Shown here: positions 4,336 through 5,828 of the stretch, piece after piece
How the letters are laid out: the number at the start of each line of letters is the position of its first letter
How positions within the stretch are numbered: the first letter of the stretch is position 1
Source of the DNA: Acetobacteraceae bacterium
GTDB taxonomy: Bacteria > Pseudomonadota > Alphaproteobacteria > Acetobacterales > Acetobacteraceae
NCBI GenBank assembly: GCA_025356735.1
Contig: JANXRT010000205.1
Coordinates: 1-5,828 of the forward strand
DNA: 5,828 bases
Direction of reading: 5' to 3'
The notes under the pieces: model-generated
Databases searched by the model: none
What the model was told of the DNA's origin: nothing
What the model saw: only the letters and a program-made list of their open reading frames with translations
Translations under genes and position numbers: made by a program

Positions 4336-4359
4336 GCTGTAAGCTGAGCTGGCCATTGG

Positions 4360-5568
4360 TTATGCGGCCGCGGTGGAAATCTGGGTGGGCACGGCGTCGA
4401 TCAGCGGCGGTGTGAGTTCGGCCATAGCCTCGGTCTGCATGTAGCGGTGCTGGAGCTGCCACTCGTCGTTGGCCTCCAGCAGCACCGCGCCAATCAGCCG
4501 GATGATCGCACCCTCGTTGGGGAAGATGCCGACGACGTCAGCGCGGCGCTTGACCTCCTTGTTGAGCCGCTCCAACGGGTTCGTGCTGTGGATCTTGGTG
4601 CGATGCTGGGCGGGGAAGTCCATGTGCGACAGCACGTCTGCCTCGCTGTTGTCGATGAATACACCGAGCTTTGACCATTTGGCGCGCAGCTGGTCGGCGA
4701 CATGGCGCAGCGTCTGACTGGCAGCGGCACGATCAGGCTGGATGAACGCCTGACGCAGCGCTGCCGAGACCATGCTCTGCTGGCCCTTGGGCACGTAGGA
4801 CAGGGCGTTGCGCATCCAATGAACGCGACACCTTTGCCACGAGGCGCCGACGACCCGGCGGATCGCCGCCTTCAGCCCCTCATGCGCGTCGGAGATCACC
4901 AGCTTCACGCCGTGCAGGCCGCGGCGGACCAGACTTTTGAGGAACGTTGCCCAGAACGTTTCCGCCTCGCTGGGCCCGATATGCAACCCCACGATCTCGC
5001 GTTTACCCTCGGTGTTGGCGGCCACAGCGATTATGGCCGCGACCGAGACGATGCGCCCACCCTCGCGCTGCTTGAGGTAGGTGGCATCCAGCCAGAGATA
5101 GGGCCAGTCGCCGGCAAGCGGACGGTCCAGGAAAGCATTCACCCGCTCGTCGATATCCTTGCACAGCTTGCTTACGGTGCTCTTGCTGATCCCCGACAGC
5201 CCCATCGCCTGCACCAGGTCGTCAACGCGCCGGGTCGAGACGCCGCCGACCCACGCCTCCTGGATCACGGCGACCAGCGCCTTCTCCGACGTCTTGCGCG
5301 GTTCCAGGAACGGCGGAAAGTAGCTGCCCTGGCGAAGCTTGGGGATGCGCAGTTGCAGGCTCCCCAACCGCGTGTCCAGCGTCCGGTCCCGGTAGCCGTT
5401 GCGGTAGGTCTGCCGATCGATGGTTCGTTCGTGCCGCCAGGCGCCAATCACTCCGTCCACGTCGGTCTCCATCAGCAACTGCACCACCGCCTCGGCGACG
5501 CTGCGTAGGAAGTCGCCATCGCCAGCTTTGGCCAGCAGCTCGGCCAGCGGTAATCTGTCCTCGGTCAT
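4360..5568 (-). CDS. IS256-family transposase
   Basis: The product is a full-length 402-aa Mutator-type (IS256) transposase that cuts and moves its own element by DDE chemistry. The N-terminal part has the usual motifs RNGYRDRTLDTRLGSLQLRIPKLRQGSYFPPFLE (57-89) and the helical DNA-binding stretch GGVSTRRVDDLVQAMGLSGISKSTVSKLC (108-136). The catalytic triad is D161 (LWLDATY), D227 (VISDAHEGL) and E333 (NPLERLNKEVKRR), and the family C-x2-H motif is C247/H250 (RCRVHWMRN). No frameshift or internal stop is seen, so it may be active. ATG 5568 follows GAGGA with a short 4-nt spacing. The gene nearly fills the element, 25 nt from the left core repeat and 91 nt from the right one. A host function beyond transposition is not expected. 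Confidence 0.95.
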   Translation of the reverse strand: MTEDRLPLAELLAKAGDGDFLRSVAEAVVQLLMETDVDGVIGAWRHERTIDRQTYRNGYRDRTLDTRLGSLQLRIPKLRQGSYFPPFLEPRKTSEKALVAVIQEAWVGGVSTRRVDDLVQAMGLSGISKSTVSKLCKDIDERVNAFLDRPLAGDWPYLWLDATYLKQREGGRIVSVAAIIAVAANTEGKREIVGLHIGPSEAETFWATFLKSLVRRGLHGVKLVISDAHEGLKAAIRRVVGASWQRCRVHWMRNALSYVPKGQQSMVSAALRQAFIQPDRAAASQTLRHVADQLRAKWSKLGVFIDNSEADVLSHMDFPAQHRTKIHSTNPLERLNKEVKRRADVVGIFPNEGAIIRLIGAVLLEANDEWQLQHRYMQTEAMAELTPPLIDAVPTQISTAAA

Positions 5569-5659
5569 CGGGTCCTCATCGGTTCGGGATAGAGCCTCGC
5601 AACTCCACCTTAGCCAGACGATCCGATGGCCACCTCCGCCTACACCCTCACGGGCTCCG

Positions 5660-5687
5660 AATTTCCACCACGACCTCGGACGCTACC
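5660..5687 (-). repeat. Right terminal inverted repeat of the IS256-family element
   Basis: On the plus strand it begins with AATTTCCACCACG (5660-5672), the exact reverse complement of the left core. The next 15 bp, to 5687, match the left end at 8 positions. Confidence 0.7.
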
Positions 5688-5828
5688 CCGACGCTGGCGC
5701 AGTTTCTTGTTGGGCTACGGACATCATGGCAGGTGGGCGAGGTGCGCCCGACGAGCAAGCCCAAGACGAAGGTGACCCAGTATTGGCGGCGATGCCCGGA
5801 CCCGCTCGAGTCTGTGGCGGCGCAGCTG
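5688..5828 (+). pseudogene. Fragment of an integrase-type (rve/DDE) transposase, cut by the IS and the window end
   Basis: The plus frame starting at 5688 is open for all 47 codons to the window end and reads PTLAQFLVGLRTSWQVGEVRPTSKPKTK...PDPLESVAAQL. I recognise the pattern PTLAxFLxGLRTxWQxGEVRPT...PDP from the region after the catalytic core of integrase-core (rve) transposases, where it precedes a C-terminal LRTLQRR segment. That identification is from memory. No start codon context is present, and the matching upstream part is not found left of the IS at 4308, so the gene appears broken here. The downstream end is outside the window. Confidence 0.5.

Larger units (their letters stand above)
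4308..5687 (-). mobile_element. IS256-family insertion sequence, apparently complete (about 1380 bp)
   Basis: One transposase gene lies between imperfect terminal inverted repeats at 4308-4335 and 5660-5687. About 21 of 28 positions match, including a perfect inner 13 bp, CGTGGTGGAAATT. Element length, single minus-strand gene and transposase type fit IS256. The outermost limits are inferred from the weaker outer match; the perfect core alone would put the ends at 4323 and 5672. Neither choice gives an 8-9 bp target duplication: flanks of the outer ends are CTGGGATT and CCGACGCT. Confidence 0.85.

Noticed and set aside
3871..4356. Long N-terminal part of the 212-aa minus-strand frame
   Set aside because: Antisense to the HNH core and running into the IS terminal repeat; only the last 50 codons look possibly coding.
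4702..5508. 268-aa plus-strand frame antisense to the transposase
   Set aside because: Mirror frame of a full-length IS256 transposase; no start signal or domain.
1..5828. Window as a complete circular plasmid
   Set aside because: Joining the end to the start does not continue the right-hand transposase frame in a sensible way, and no complete gene bridges the junction.

Overview
The window is high-GC DNA (coding third positions mostly G/C) that looks like an accessory, plasmid-type region from an alphaproteobacterium. The ParA type, the IS256-family transposase and the codon use would suit Acetobacteraceae or sphingomonads. That placement is inference from general look, with no marker gene to settle it.

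Layout. Positions 1-486 hold an ambiguous gene fragment with a G-rich repeated tract (about 1-142), then a mostly non-coding stretch with a strong plus-strand intrinsic terminator (270-308). Positions 487-1357, minus strand, are a compact two-gene partition cassette: a 219-aa ParA-type ATPase and a 73-aa ribbon-helix-helix protein that overlaps it by 11 bp and starts at TTG behind a strong Shine-Dalgarno. This resembles type Ib (ParF/ParG-like) plasmid segregation systems. Facing it across a 133-bp divergent control region rich in short repeats is a 360-aa protein (1491-2573, plus strand) that I do not recognise. Its place beside par makes a plasmid-maintenance or replication role possible but unproven.

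Positions 2574-3402 are about 830 bp without a convincing gene. They hold a 23-bp inverted repeat that straddles the end of the 360-aa gene, then a directly repeated module (2670-2964 and 2965-3246). Each module carries two small hairpins, a third hairpin ending in eight T's, and a pair of 50-bp repeats. This is the most unusual part of the window.

Positions 3403-4140 hold a phage- or mobile-element-like cluster: a 106-aa protein with an HRxxGPA/DGSxxW motif and a Cys/His zinc-knuckle signature, a possible 50-aa minus-strand protein, and a 100-aa HNH endonuclease. A G-rich stretch follows. Positions 4308-5687 are a complete IS256-family element with an intact DDE transposase but no visible target-site duplication. 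The last 141 bp are an open plus-strand frame resembling an internal or C-terminal part of a different, integrase-type transposase.

Together the left half looks like plasmid stability functions (ParA, RHH adaptor, possible centromere/operator, unknown partner protein) and the right half like accumulated mobile DNA.
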